From assembly GCF_001598055.1 (NCBI RefSeq), contig NZ_CP014844.1:1550001-1614000 (forward strand): a DNA stretch of 64,000 nt, given 5' to 3'. Source of the DNA: Cupriavidus nantongensis (GTDB lineage: Bacteria > Pseudomonadota > Gammaproteobacteria > Burkholderiales > Burkholderiaceae). This document shows positions 1 through 8,259 of this stretch, in pieces; positions within the stretch are counted from its first letter, which is position 1, and the number at the start of each line of letters is the position of its first letter. The translations under genes and the position numbers were made by a program. The notes beneath the pieces are model-generated. The model made no database searches. It was not told where the DNA came from and saw only the letters and a list, made by a program, of their open reading frames with translations.

Positions 1-106
1 AGACCTTGACCAGCAGCTTGCCCTCGCGCGCGGCCTGCCAGAACGGCAGGTTGTCGGGCTGTTCGTCGGGCGCCTTGTAGACGGCGGGGATGTGTGGGGT
101 CGTCAT
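1..106 (-). CDS. DUF35/OB-fold Zn-ribbon protein (5' end only)
   Basis: Only the first 35 codons are in the window; the gene runs off the left edge. The start ATG is at 106-104, and the protein begins MTTPHIPAVYKAPDEQPDN followed by a segment around FWQAAREGKLL. That pattern (short N-terminus, then 'FW.a..egkL') is typical of the DUF35 family: a rubredoxin-like zinc ribbon followed by an OB fold. DUF35 proteins are known partners of thiolase-fold enzymes, and this one lies 17 bases downstream of such a gene on the same strand, so the two probably form a complex. The zinc-binding cysteines and the OB fold lie outside the window, so the assignment rests on the N-terminus and the context. Confidence 0.65.
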   Translation of the reverse strand, partial: MTTPHIPAVYKAPDEQPDNLPFWQAAREGKLLVKV

Positions 107-123
107 GTCAGTGCTCCCGCGCT

Positions 124-1290
124 TTATTCACGTTCAAGGATCAGGGTGGCGCTGCCGTGGCGCGAGCCCAGGTAGCCGCCGGTGCCCTGCGCCAGCGCGA
201 GGTCGCAGTTGGCGACCTGCACCGCGGGGTGGGCCTCGCCGCGCAGCTGGCGCACGGCTTCGATGACCTTGGTGATGCCGCCGCGGTTGGCCGGGTGGTT
301 GTTGCACAGTCCGCCGCCATCGGTATTGAACGGCAGCTTGCCGACGCCCGAGATCAGGTTGCCGTCGGCGACGAACCTGCCGCCTTCGCCTTTCTTGCAG
401 AAGCCCAGGTCTTCCAGCTGCATCAGCACGGTGATGGTGAAGCTGTCGTAGATCGACGCGTACTTGATGTCGGCCGGGGTCACGCCGGCTTCGGCAAACG
501 CGCTCGCACCCGAGAAGCGCGCGCCGGACCAAGTCAGGTCGACTTCGCCGCCGAGCTGGCCCTTGATGTATTCGCCGGCGCCGCGGATCTTCACCTTCGG
601 CCGCCGCAGCGTGGCGGCGATCTCGGGGCGCGCCACCACCAGCGCGCCGCCGCCGTCAGAGACCACGCAGCAGTCGAGCTTGTGCAGCGGGTCCGAGATC
701 ATCGGCGAGTTCAGCACGTCTTCGACCGTGACCACGTCGCGCAGCATGGCGTGCGGGTTGTGCTGGGCGTGGTGCGACGCCGCCACCTTGACCCACGCCA
801 GCTGCTCGGCAGTGGTGCCGTACTCGTGCATATGGCGCATCGCTGCCATCGCGTACAGGTTGACCGTGACCGGGCTGAACGGGCTCTCGAACGGCTGGTC
901 GGGCAGGTTGGCGCCCCAGTTGCGCGCCTGCGTGCCGGTCGAGCCTTCCGAGCGCGGCCGGCCCGCCAGCGTGATCAGCGCGACGTTGCACTTGCCCGCG
1001 GCGATCGCCTGCGCGGCGTGCGAGACATGGACCAGGTAGGCCGAACCGCCGGTATCGGTGGAATCGACATGGCGCACCTTCAGGCCGAGGTAGTCGACCA
1101 TGTTGACCGCGCCCAGCCCGGGCGCGTCGCCGGCGCAGAAATAGCCGTCGACGTCGGCCAGCGTCAGGCCGGCATCCTGCAGCGCGCCCTTGGCGCTCTC
1201 GGCGTGCAGCTGTGCCACGGTCTTGTCGGGTGCCTTGCGGGTCGGGTGCTCGTAGGCCCCGACGATGTAGGCCTTGCCGTTGATGCTCAT
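124..1290 (-). CDS. Thiolase-fold protein (SCP2-thiolase/Ltp aldolase-like)
   Basis: A 388-residue thiolase-superfamily protein of usual length. The N-terminal half starts SINGKAYIVGAYEHPTR; the GG and HP elements of the C-terminal half are kept around residues 324-333 (NTDGGGLCNNHP), and the end reads GGYLGSRHGSATLIL. Where a classical thiolase has its nucleophilic cysteine, this protein reads VDSTDTGGSAYL (75-86) with no Cys. The usual NEAF position reads YDSF (Tyr281), and the last CxG motif is replaced by GGYLG. Databases normally call such proteins acetyl-CoA acetyltransferase or lipid-transfer thiolase. The loss of Cys plus a DUF35 partner next door resembles Ltp-type retro-aldolases of side-chain degradation. 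Substrate unknown. It is divergent from an IclR regulator. Confidence 0.8.
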   Translation of the reverse strand: MSINGKAYIVGAYEHPTRKAPDKTVAQLHAESAKGALQDAGLTLADVDGYFCAGDAPGLGAVNMVDYLGLKVRHVDSTDTGGSAYLVHVSHAAQAIAAGKCNVALITLAGRPRSEGSTGTQARNWGANLPDQPFESPFSPVTVNLYAMAAMRHMHEYGTTAEQLAWVKVAASHHAQHNPHAMLRDVVTVEDVLNSPMISDPLHKLDCCVVSDGGGALVVARPEIAATLRRPKVKIRGAGEYIKGQLGGEVDLTWSGARFSGASAFAEAGVTPADIKYASIYDSFTITVLMQLEDLGFCKKGEGGRFVADGNLISGVGKLPFNTDGGGLCNNHPANRGGITKVIEAVRQLRGEAHPAVQVANCDLALAQGTGGYLGSRHGSATLILERE

Positions 1291-1392
1291 CTGTTCTCCT
1301 TCGGTGCGTCAGGGGTGCCAGCGTGGGGCGGGGCAGGCGCGGCGATGCTGGCACGGCGATCCCGAGAGTATTGCGTAGCTTGCCCGCTGCGT

Positions 1393-1423
1393 TGTATTCG
1401 GAAGTGCCGAAGGGTGTATTCGG
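1393..1423. promoter_or_regulatory. Repeat-containing site between thiolase-like gene and iclR
   Basis: The 245-base divergent intergenic region holds two direct copies of TGTATTCGG (1393-1401 and 1415-1423), 22 bases apart or about two helical turns. The first overlaps an inverted repeat TTCGG-N5-CCGAA (1397-1411). Spacing and position suggest a regulator binding site, plausibly for the adjacent IclR protein. A TACAAT hexamer at 1494-1499 could be the -10 box for iclR. No factor can be assigned from sequence alone. Confidence 0.4.
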
Positions 1424-1535
1424 TACGGCAGGGAGCCCTGCATCCAGGCCGGGCGCAAGGCACTTGCAGCGCGAACGATTGCAGCGACCGCTACAATCTG
1501 CGCTGGATATTCCTGAATCTGGACGAAAAGGATCG

Positions 1536-2294
1536 ATGACCTACATCGTTGAAGCGGTGGACGAGGCCCTGGGCCTGCTGATGCTGGTGGCCGAGCACCC
1601 ATCGCTGGGCGTGACCGAGCTGGCACGGCGCGCGGGACTGACCAAGGCGCGCGCGTTCCGCCTGCTGACCACGCTCGAGCACCGCGGCCTGATCGCGCGC
1701 GAGTCGCCGGCGGCGGTCTACAAGCTCAGCTACAACGCGCTGCTGGTGGGCAATGCCGCGCGCGAACAGTTCGACCTGGTCAAGCTGGTGGGCCCGCGGC
1801 TGGCGGCGATCGGCGCGGCCTGCGGCGAAAACGTGATCGTGCGCGTGCGCGACGGGCTCGAGTCGGTCTGCGTGGCGCGGCACGAGTCGACCCAGTCGGT
1901 GCGCGTGCATACCGAGATCGGCAACCGCCGGCCGCTGCATGTGGGGGCCTCCGGCAAGCTGCTGCTGGCCTTCGCCGCACCCGAGCTGGTGGATGCCGTG
2001 CTGGCGCAGCAGCTGGAACGCTTCACCGCCAAGACCATCGTCGAGCCGCAGGCGCTGCGCGAGGAACTGGCGGCGATCCGTGCCGCCGGCTATGCGGTCT
2101 CGGTCGGCGAGCGCGACGTCGACGCCGTCTCCGCCGCCGCGCCGCTGCGCGACCACAGCGGCGCGGCGGTGGCGTCGCTGAGCATCGCCAGCCCGGCCAG
2201 CCGCACCACGCAAGAGGCGCTGGACAGCCATGTGGCGATGGTGGTGGCCGAGGCCGCCAACCTGTCGCGGGCACTCGGCTACACCGGTGGCTGA
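1536..2294 (+). CDS. IclR-family transcriptional regulator
   Basis: A 252-residue IclR-type regulator. The N-terminus (MTYIVEAVDEALGLLMLVAE) leads into a winged helix-turn-helix: 'LGVTELARRAGLTKARAFRLLTTLEHRGLI' spans roughly residues 23-52. The rest is the effector domain, with features such as NVIVRVRDGLESVCVAR and the HVGASGKLLLAF segment common in this family. The start at 1536 is chosen because it begins right before the HTH domain; the reading frame is open further upstream, but that extension looks like noncoding translation. The gene is divergent from the thiolase-like gene and followed by a strong terminator, so it is monocistronic. Likely targets are the thiolase/DUF35 pair and the ABC operon downstream, whose leader carries IclR-like dyads. 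Confidence 0.9.
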   Translation: MTYIVEAVDEALGLLMLVAEHPSLGVTELARRAGLTKARAFRLLTTLEHRGLIARESPAAVYKLSYNALLVGNAAREQFDLVKLVGPRLAAIGAACGENVIVRVRDGLESVCVARHESTQSVRVHTEIGNRRPLHVGASGKLLLAFAAPELVDAVLAQQLERFTAKTIVEPQALREELAAIRAAGYAVSVGERDVDAVSAAAPLRDHSGAAVASLSIASPASRTTQEALDSHVAMVVAEAANLSRALGYTGG

Positions 2295-2347
2295 GCCCGA
2301 TACGAGTGCGACCCAAGCGCGGCCACGTCCCGCGCACTTCCCGTCCC

Positions 2348-2375
2348 AAACGGCGCTTCGGCGCCGTTTTTTTTT
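2348..2375 (+). terminator. Rho-independent terminator after iclR
   Basis: A perfect 6-bp stem CGGCGC/GCGCCG with a stable TTCG tetraloop (2351-2366) is followed by nine T residues and preceded by AAA. It ends iclR transcription and isolates it from the peptide transporter operon. Confidence 0.9.
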
Positions 2376-2406
2376 GCCTTGTGCGCGCCTCGGGGGTAAA
2401 CCCTGC

Positions 2407-2471
2407 TTAACGACATGGGTGTCGATGTCTTATTCTTCGATACACGGTATCACTGAATGAAACAAAGTTTC
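2407..2471 (+). promoter_or_regulatory. Promoter region with two IclR/KdgR-like dyads for the ABC operon
   Basis: Two dyads share the same 5-3-5 geometry: GATAC-ACG-GTATC (2439-2451) and GAAAC-AAA-GTTTC (2459-2471). Their centres are 20 bp apart, two helical turns. The second matches the GAAAC-N3-GTTTC core known for KdgR, an IclR-family regulator. A possible promoter lies just upstream: TTAACG (2407-2412) and TATTCT (2431-2436), spacer 18. The start point would then fall within the first dyad, as expected for repression. The neighbouring IclR protein is the obvious candidate binder. Confidence 0.55.
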
Positions 2472-2491
2472 GGCAAACGAACCACCCCACC

Positions 2492-4138
2492 ATGCCCAAC
2501 CCTGCCGTCAACCTGGCGTCGCGCCTTTCCGTCGCCATCCTTGCTGCCGCAACGCTGCTCGCCGGCGCGAACACCGCGAACGCTGCGAACGCCGCGAACG
2601 CCGCCGATCTGCGCATCGGCTACAAGGCCGAGATCAGCGCCGCCGATCCCCATGTGCTCGACGCCGCCGGGCGCAACCTGTGGGGCCATGTCTACGAAAC
2701 CCTGGTTGGCCTGGACAACGCGCTGCGCCCGGTGCCGCTGCTGGCCACCGCCTGGCGCCAGCTCGACGACCGCACCTGGGAGTTCCAGCTGCGCCCCGGC
2801 GTGCGCTTCAGCAATGGCGAGCCGTTTACCGCCGACGATGCGCGCTACTCGATCGAGCGCGCGCTGAAGCTGCCGGGCGCGCGCACCTTCCGCACCTACC
2901 TGAAGTCGGTGGCGGCGGTCGAGGTCACCGGCCCGCTGACCCTGCGCGTGCGCACGCGCTCGCCCAACCCGGTGCTGCCGCAGAACGTGGGCATGGTGGC
3001 GATGCTGCCGCGCTCGCTGGGCGCGGGCGTGCGCGAGGCCGATTTCGCCCACGGCAATGCCGCGATCGGCACCGGCCCGTACCGGCTGGTGGCGTGGGAG
3101 CATGGCCAGCAGCTGACGCTGTCGCGCAATCCGGGCTACTGGGGCGGGCCGCAGCCGTGGCAGCGGGTGGTGTTCCAGTTCATCCCGAAGGAGCCGGCGC
3201 GGGCCTCGGCGCTGCTGTCGGGGCTGGTCGACGTGATCGACGCCTCGTCGGCCAGCATCGCCGAGGCCTTTGCACGCACCAACGGCCGCATCCGCGTGGT
3301 CTCCGCCACCTCGTACATGCTGAACTACCTGCAGCTGGACCAGGCGCGTGCGGTCTCGCCCTATGTGCAGGACCATGCGGGCCAGCCGCTGGCGGCCAAC
3401 CCGTTGCGCGACGTGCGGGTGCGGCAGGCGCTCAGCCTGGCGATCGACCGCGACCTGATCGCCGCGCGCGTGACCAAGGGCGATTCCGTGCCGGCCGGGC
3501 AGATGGTGCCGCAGGGCTTCTTCGGCTTCGCCCCGGCGGTGCCGGCGCCGCGCGCCGATGTGGAGCAGGCGCGCCGGCTGCTGGCGCAGGCCGGCTATCC
3601 GCAGGGCTTCCGCCTGACGCTGCACTGCCCCAACGACCGCTACCTGAACGACGCCAAGACCTGCGAGGCGGTGGGGCAGATGCTGACCCGCGCCGGCATC
3701 CGCACCGAGGTGCGCACGCTGCCGTATTCGGTCTATATCACCCGCGCCACCTCGGGCGGCGCCGGCGGCAAGCCAGAGTTCAGCGCCTTCCTGCTCGGCA
3801 TCGGCGCGGTCAGCGGCGATTCGCTGGAGCCGCTGGTGGCGGTGGCGCACTCGCAGGACAAGGCTGCCGGCCTGGGCGCCAACAACCGCAGCGGCTATGC
3901 CAACGCGGCCGTCGACGAACTGATCGGGCAGGCCATGCACACCATGGCGCCGGCCCCGCGCGAGCTGGCGCAGCAGGGCGCGGCGCAACGGCTGGCGGCC
4001 GACGCCGGCATCGTGCCGCTGCACCACCTGCGCGCCGCCTGGGCCTATCGCGACGGGCTCGCGGTGCAGCCGCGCAGCGACGGCTTCACCTATGCCGGCA
4101 ATATCCGCCCGGCGCCGCCGGCGCTGCCGCAACGTTGA
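2492..4138 (+). CDS. Periplasmic peptide-binding protein, ABC transporter family 5
   Basis: A 548-residue extracellular solute-binding protein of the DppA/OppA family. A signal peptide is clear (residues about 1-37: basic start, hydrophobic core VAILAAATLLAG, then an unusual Asn-Ala repeat NTANAANAANAA around the cleavage region). The mature part starts ADLRIGYKAEISAADPH and shows family blocks such as YETLVGLD, WEFQLRPGVRFSNGEPFTADDARYSIERAL and NPLRDVRVRQALSLAIDRDLI. It captures oligopeptides or similar ligands in the periplasm and hands them to the permeases encoded next. First gene of the operon 2492-8086; the ligand cannot be read from the sequence, but the amidohydrolase at the operon's end hints at N-acylated amino acids or peptides. 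Confidence 0.9.
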   Translation: MPNPAVNLASRLSVAILAAATLLAGANTANAANAANAADLRIGYKAEISAADPHVLDAAGRNLWGHVYETLVGLDNALRPVPLLATAWRQLDDRTWEFQLRPGVRFSNGEPFTADDARYSIERALKLPGARTFRTYLKSVAAVEVTGPLTLRVRTRSPNPVLPQNVGMVAMLPRSLGAGVREADFAHGNAAIGTGPYRLVAWEHGQQLTLSRNPGYWGGPQPWQRVVFQFIPKEPARASALLSGLVDVIDASSASIAEAFARTNGRIRVVSATSYMLNYLQLDQARAVSPYVQDHAGQPLAANPLRDVRVRQALSLAIDRDLIAARVTKGDSVPAGQMVPQGFFGFAPAVPAPRADVEQARRLLAQAGYPQGFRLTLHCPNDRYLNDAKTCEAVGQMLTRAGIRTEVRTLPYSVYITRATSGGAGGKPEFSAFLLGIGAVSGDSLEPLVAVAHSQDKAAGLGANNRSGYANAAVDELIGQAMHTMAPAPRELAQQGAAQRLAADAGIVPLHHLRAAWAYRDGLAVQPRSDGFTYAGNIRPAPPALPQR

Positions 4139-4177
4139 CCGCGCCCCTACGTATCCGCATCCCACCGGCTTCCTACC

Positions 4178-5149
4178 ATGCTTGAAACCTTACTCAAACG
4201 GCTGCTGCAGAGCATCGCGGTGCTCTGGATCATGTCGGTGCTGACGTTCTGCGCGGTCAACCTGATCGGCGACCCGGTGCACCTGCTGGTCAGCCCGACC
4301 GCCACCGAGCAGGAGATCACCGAGGCGCGCCATGCGCTCGGCCTGGACCTGCCCGTGCCGCAGCAGTACCTGCGCTTTCTGAAGGGCGCGCTGCACGGCG
4401 ACCTCGGCGACTCCTTCGTCTACAACCGGCCCGCGATCGAGCTGATCGTCAGCCGCGTGCCGGCGACGCTGGAACTGGCGGTGACGGCGCTGCTGCTGTC
4501 GCTGGGCATCGGCATCCCGATGGGCGTCTATGCCGGCCTGAAGCCGCACAGCCGGCTGGCGCGGATGCTGATGGCGGCCTCGCTCGGCGGCGTGATCATG
4601 CCCACTTTCTGGATCGGCATGATCGGCATCCTGGTGTTCTCGGTGAACCTGGGCTGGCTGCCGTCGGGCGGGCGCGGGCCGGTCAGCACGGTGCTGGGCG
4701 TGCCGCTGTCGGTGACCAGCTGGGAGGGCATCCGCTTCCTGCTGCTGCCGGCGCTGACGCTGTCGCTGTTCAAGATCTCGCTGGTGGCGCGGCTGACCGA
4801 GGCCGGCACGCGCGAGGTGGCGGGGCAGGAGTACATCAAGTTCGCCCGCGCCAAGGGCGTGGGCGGCGCGCGGCTCGTGCTGCGCCACGTGGTGCCCAAT
4901 GTGCTGATCCCGATCGTGACCGTGGTCGGGCTCGAGTTCGGCCACCTGATCGCGTTCTCGGTGGTGACCGAGTCGGTGTTCTCGTGGCCCGGCATGGGCA
5001 AGCTGATCATCGATTCCGTGCTGGCGCTGGACCGCCCGGTGGTGGTGGCCTACCTGCTGGTCACGCTGCTGCTGTTCGTGGTGCTGAACCTGGTGGTCGA
5101 CCTGCTGTACGTGGTGCTCGACCCGCGCCTGCGGCACAAGGCGGCCTAG
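4178..5149 (+). CDS. Peptide ABC transporter permease, DppB/OppB type
   Basis: A 323-residue inner-membrane permease. It opens MLETLLKRLLQSIAVLWIMSVLTFCAVNLIGDPV, the standard first helix plus long periplasmic loop of the B-type permease. It has about six membrane segments and an EAA-type coupling loop (YIKFARAKGVGGARLVLRHVVPNVLIP), which contacts the ATPases. Length is normal for DppB. It lies 39 bases after the binding-protein gene and before the partner permease. No strong Shine-Dalgarno is seen, so translation may depend on the upstream gene. Confidence 0.92.
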   Translation: MLETLLKRLLQSIAVLWIMSVLTFCAVNLIGDPVHLLVSPTATEQEITEARHALGLDLPVPQQYLRFLKGALHGDLGDSFVYNRPAIELIVSRVPATLELAVTALLLSLGIGIPMGVYAGLKPHSRLARMLMAASLGGVIMPTFWIGMIGILVFSVNLGWLPSGGRGPVSTVLGVPLSVTSWEGIRFLLLPALTLSLFKISLVARLTEAGTREVAGQEYIKFARAKGVGGARLVLRHVVPNVLIPIVTVVGLEFGHLIAFSVVTESVFSWPGMGKLIIDSVLALDRPVVVAYLLVTLLLFVVLNLVVDLLYVVLDPRLRHKAA

Positions 5150-5209
5150 CCCTTGCCGCCTCCATTCCCCGCTATCGAAGATTGAATACCGAAGACCGAG
5201 ACCGAACCG

Positions 5210-6157
5210 ATGTCCCTGCCTCTATCCGAAAACGATGACGCCGTGCCCGCGCTCCCCACGCTCGCGCCGGCGCCGGCCGCCGCGCCGCCGGCACGGCCTT
5301 CGCTGCTGCGGCGCTTCTGCGCCAACCGCGTCGCCGCCGCCGCGCTGGCCTTGCTGCTGGTGCTGCTGCTGGTGGCCGTGCTGGCCCATGCGCTCAGCCC
5401 GCAGAACCCGTATGACCTGGCCACGGTGTCGGTGATCGATTCCGAGCTGCCGCCCGGCAGCACCGGCTATGAAGGCCGGCCGCACTACTGGCTCGGCACC
5501 GACGGCGCCGGGCGCGACCTGCTCAGCGCCATCTTCTACGGCATCCGCATCAGCGTGGGCGTGGGCGTGATCAGCGCGGTGGTGGCGCTGATGGTAGGCA
5601 GCGCGGTCGGGCTGGCCGCGGCGTACTTCGGCGGCGTGGCCGATGCCGCGATCATGCGCGTGGTCGACCTGCAGCTGAGCCTGCCGGCGGTGCTGGTGGC
5701 GCTGATCCTGCTGGCGGTGCTGGGGCAGGGCGTCGACAAGACCCTGCTGGCGCTGGTGATCGTGCAATGGGCCTATTTTGCCCGCACCGTGCGCGGCGCG
5801 GCGCAGGTGGAGCGGCGCAAGGAGTATGTCGAGGCCGCGCTGGGCCAGGGGCTGCCGGCGCTGCGCGTGATGTTCCGCCATATCCTGCCCAACTGCATGG
5901 CGCCGCTGGTGGTGACCGGCACGCTGCAGATCGCGCATGCGATCACGCTCGAGGCCACCATGAGCTTCCTCGGCATCGGCCTGCCGCGCACGCAGCCGTC
6001 GCTGGGCATGCTGATCGCCAACGGCTTCGAATACATGCTGTCGAACAAGTACTGGATCAGCGTGTTCCCGGGCGTGGCCCTGGTGCTGCTGATCGGCTCG
6101 ATCAACCTGGTGGGCGACCGCCTGCGCCGCGTGCTCAACCCGCGGCTGGAAGCGTAA
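5210..6157 (+). CDS. Peptide ABC transporter permease, DppC/OppC type
   Basis: A 315-residue permease. A Pro/Ala-rich cytoplasmic N-terminus of about 35 residues is followed by a first helix (VAAAALALLLVLLLVAVLAHAL), then the conserved HYWLGTDGAGRDLLSAIFYGIRISV block typical of DppC, and an EAA loop around YVEAALGQGLPALRVMFRHI. It pairs with the DppB-type permease to form the membrane channel. The C-terminus (NLVGDRLRRVLNPRLEA) is the family's normal ending. The next gene starts 10 bases downstream behind AAGGAG. Confidence 0.92.
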   Translation: MSLPLSENDDAVPALPTLAPAPAAAPPARPSLLRRFCANRVAAAALALLLVLLLVAVLAHALSPQNPYDLATVSVIDSELPPGSTGYEGRPHYWLGTDGAGRDLLSAIFYGIRISVGVGVISAVVALMVGSAVGLAAAYFGGVADAAIMRVVDLQLSLPAVLVALILLAVLGQGVDKTLLALVIVQWAYFARTVRGAAQVERRKEYVEAALGQGLPALRVMFRHILPNCMAPLVVTGTLQIAHAITLEATMSFLGIGLPRTQPSLGMLIANGFEYMLSNKYWISVFPGVALVLLIGSINLVGDRLRRVLNPRLEA

Positions 6158-6167
6158 GGAGCCCGGC

Positions 6168-7130
6168 ATGGCACTACTGGAAGTTTCCGGACTGAGCACC
6201 AGCTTCGCGTTCGCGCACGGCGCGGTGAAGGCGGTCGACGGCGTGTCGTTCACGCTGGAGCCGGGCGAGATCCTGGGGATCGTGGGCGAATCGGGCTCGG
6301 GCAAGTCGGTGACGGCGTTCTCGCTGATGAACCTGCTCGATCCGCCCGGGCGCGTTACCGGCGGCTCGGTGCGCTTCAAGGGGCAGGAGCTGCTGGCGTG
6401 CTCGCCGCGCCAGTGGCAGGCGCTGCGCGGCGACCGCATCGCCATGGTGTTCCAGGACCCGATGATGTCGCTCAACCCGGTCATGCGCGTGGGCGACCAG
6501 CTCGCCGAGACCGTGCTGGTGCATCACCGCCGCACCCGTGCGCAGGCGCATGCGCAGGCGCTCGATGCGCTGGCGCGGGTCGGCATCCCGGCGCCGCAGG
6601 AGCGCATGCGCGCCTATCCGCACGAGCTGTCCGGCGGCATGCGCCAGCGCGTGGCGATCGCCAATGCGCTGATCAACCGGCCCGACCTGATCATCGCCGA
6701 CGAGCCGACCACCGCGCTCGACGTCACCATCCAGGCGCAGATCCTCTACGAGATGAAGCAACTGGTGCGCGAGACCGGCGCCGCCGCGATCTGGATCAGC
6801 CACGACCTTGCCGTGGTCAAGGACCTGGTCGACCGTGTCTGCGTGATGTACGCGGGCCGGGTGGTGGAGCAGGGCCCGGTCGATGAACTGATCAGGCGGC
6901 CGCTGCATCCGTACACGCGCGGCCTGCTCGATTCGCTGCCGACGCCGGCGATGCGCGGCGCCACGCTGCGCGCGATTCCGGGCGCGGCGCCGGCACTGGC
7001 CGCGCTGCCGCCAGGCTGCGCCTTCGCGCCGCGCTGCCCGCGCGCACGCCCGGCGTGTGCGCAGATCCCTGTCGAAACCACTGTGCGCGGCCGCACGCTG
7101 CGCTGCTTTTATCCCCTGGAGGCGGCATGA
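6168..7130 (+). CDS. Peptide ABC transporter ATP-binding protein, DppD/OppD type
   Basis: A 320-residue cytoplasmic ATPase. It shows Walker A GESGSGKS (residues 40-47), the ABC signature [15 protein letters not shown], Walker [13 protein letters not shown] and the switch histidine in ISHDLAVV. The C-terminal extension with [14 protein letters not shown] is the oligopeptide-transporter-specific Cys-rich region. ATP hydrolysis together with its DppF-type partner powers import. A good AAGGAG site precedes the ATG. Its stop overlaps the next start (ATGA), indicating translational coupling and equal subunit production. Confidence 0.94.
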   Translation: MALLEVSGLSTSFAFAHGAVKAVDGVSFTLEPGEILGIVGESGSGKSVTAFSLMNLLDPPGRVTGGSVRFKGQELLACSPRQWQALRGDRIAMVFQDPMMSLNPVMRVGDQLAETVLVHHRRTRAQAHAQALDALARVGIPAPQERMRAYPHELSGGMRQRVAIANALINRPDLIIADEPTTALDVTIQAQILYEMKQLVRETGAAAIWISHDLAVVKDLVDRVCVMYAGRVVEQGPVDELIRRPLHPYTRGLLDSLPTPAMRGATLRAIPGAAPALAALPPGCAFAPRCPRARPACAQIPVETTVRGRTLRCFYPLEAA

Positions 7131-8086
7131 CGGTCATGCTCGAAGCGCACAACCTGCAGAAACGCTTTCTGCTCAAGCCCGGCCTGCTCGCGCGCATGGC
7201 CGGCAAGCCGGCGCAGGCGGTGCATGCGGTCAACGATGTCTCGCTGCAGGTGCGCCAGGGCGAGGTGCTGGGCGTGGTCGGCGAGTCCGGCTGCGGCAAG
7301 TCCACGCTGGGACGCATGCTGGCCGGCCTGCTGCCGCAGACCGGCGGCGAGATCGCGTGGCAAGGCCAGCGCGCCGACATCGCTTCGGCAGCCTATCACC
7401 GCGCGGTGCAGATGGTGTTCCAGAATCCTTATGCGTCGCTGAACCCGCGCCTGCGCATCGGCCAGGCCATCACCGAAGGCGCGGTCTACCACGGCCTGAT
7501 CAAGCGTGCGCGCGCCGCCGCGGCCGCCGGCGAGCTGCTGCAGCAGGTCGGGCTCGATCGCGGCTATGCCGAGCGCTATCCGCACGAGTTCTCCGGCGGC
7601 CAGCGCCAGCGCGTGGCGATCGCGCGCGCGCTGGCGCTGCACCCGCGCCTGCTGATCTGCGACGAGGCGGTGTCCGCGCTCGATGTCTCGGTGCAGGCGC
7701 AGATCATCAACCTGTTTATGCAGCTGCGGCGCGAGCACGCGCTGACCTATGTCTTCATCAGCCACAACCTGGCGGTGGTGGAGCATATGTCCGACCGCGT
7801 GGTGATCATGTACCTGGGCCGCATCGTCGAAAGCGGCCCCGCGCGCGAGGTGTTCGCCGCGCCCAACCATCCCTATACCCGCGCGTTGCTGGCCGACGCG
7901 CCGCGCCTGGGCGCCAGTCCGCCCGCGCACCAGCCCATCCGCGGCGAGCTGCCCAGCCCGCTGGCGCCGCCTGGTGGCTGCGCCTTCCATCCGCGCTGCC
8001 CGCACGCGAGCGCGCGTTGCAAGACACAAGTGCCGCTGCTGCGCGATATCGGCGGACGCCTGTCCGCCTGCCATTTGAATGACTAG
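7127..8086 (+). CDS. Peptide ABC transporter ATP-binding protein, DppF/OppF type
   Basis: A 319-residue second ATPase. The start at 7127 gives [14 protein letters not shown] and overlaps the previous stop by four bases (ATGA) behind GGAGG. Walker A GESGCGKST (residues 52-60), signature FSGGQRQRVAIARAL and the D-loop are present. Walker B reads LLICDEAVSALD, with Ala where most relatives have Pro, a tolerated change. The C-terminal CAFHPRCPHASARC region is typical of OppF. It forms the heterodimeric motor with the preceding ATPase. The open frame extends 24 codons upstream, but that part overlaps dppD and lacks family similarity. Confidence 0.93.
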   Translation: MTVMLEAHNLQKRFLLKPGLLARMAGKPAQAVHAVNDVSLQVRQGEVLGVVGESGCGKSTLGRMLAGLLPQTGGEIAWQGQRADIASAAYHRAVQMVFQNPYASLNPRLRIGQAITEGAVYHGLIKRARAAAAAGELLQQVGLDRGYAERYPHEFSGGQRQRVAIARALALHPRLLICDEAVSALDVSVQAQIINLFMQLRREHALTYVFISHNLAVVEHMSDRVVIMYLGRIVESGPAREVFAAPNHPYTRALLADAPRLGASPPAHQPIRGELPSPLAPPGGCAFHPRCPHASARCKTQVPLLRDIGGRLSACHLND

Positions 8087-8259
8087 ATAGCCGCGGCCCG
8101 GCGCGGCGCGCTCACGCTCCCGGTCGAACCCGATCGAACGGTCCCATCCCGCCCGCGCGGGATGGGCGGGTGCGTGCGCGCTGCGCGGGCAGCACACGCG
8201 GCAGTCGGACCACAGAGGGGGATTTCTTGCATGACAGACCACGACAGGGGAGCAACAGC

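Noticed and set aside
2680..4185. Long Arg/Gly/Ala-rich open frames inside the ABC transporter genes and elsewhere
   Set aside because: High GC content keeps other frames open. Composition is Arg- or Pro-rich and they overlap well-recognised genes.
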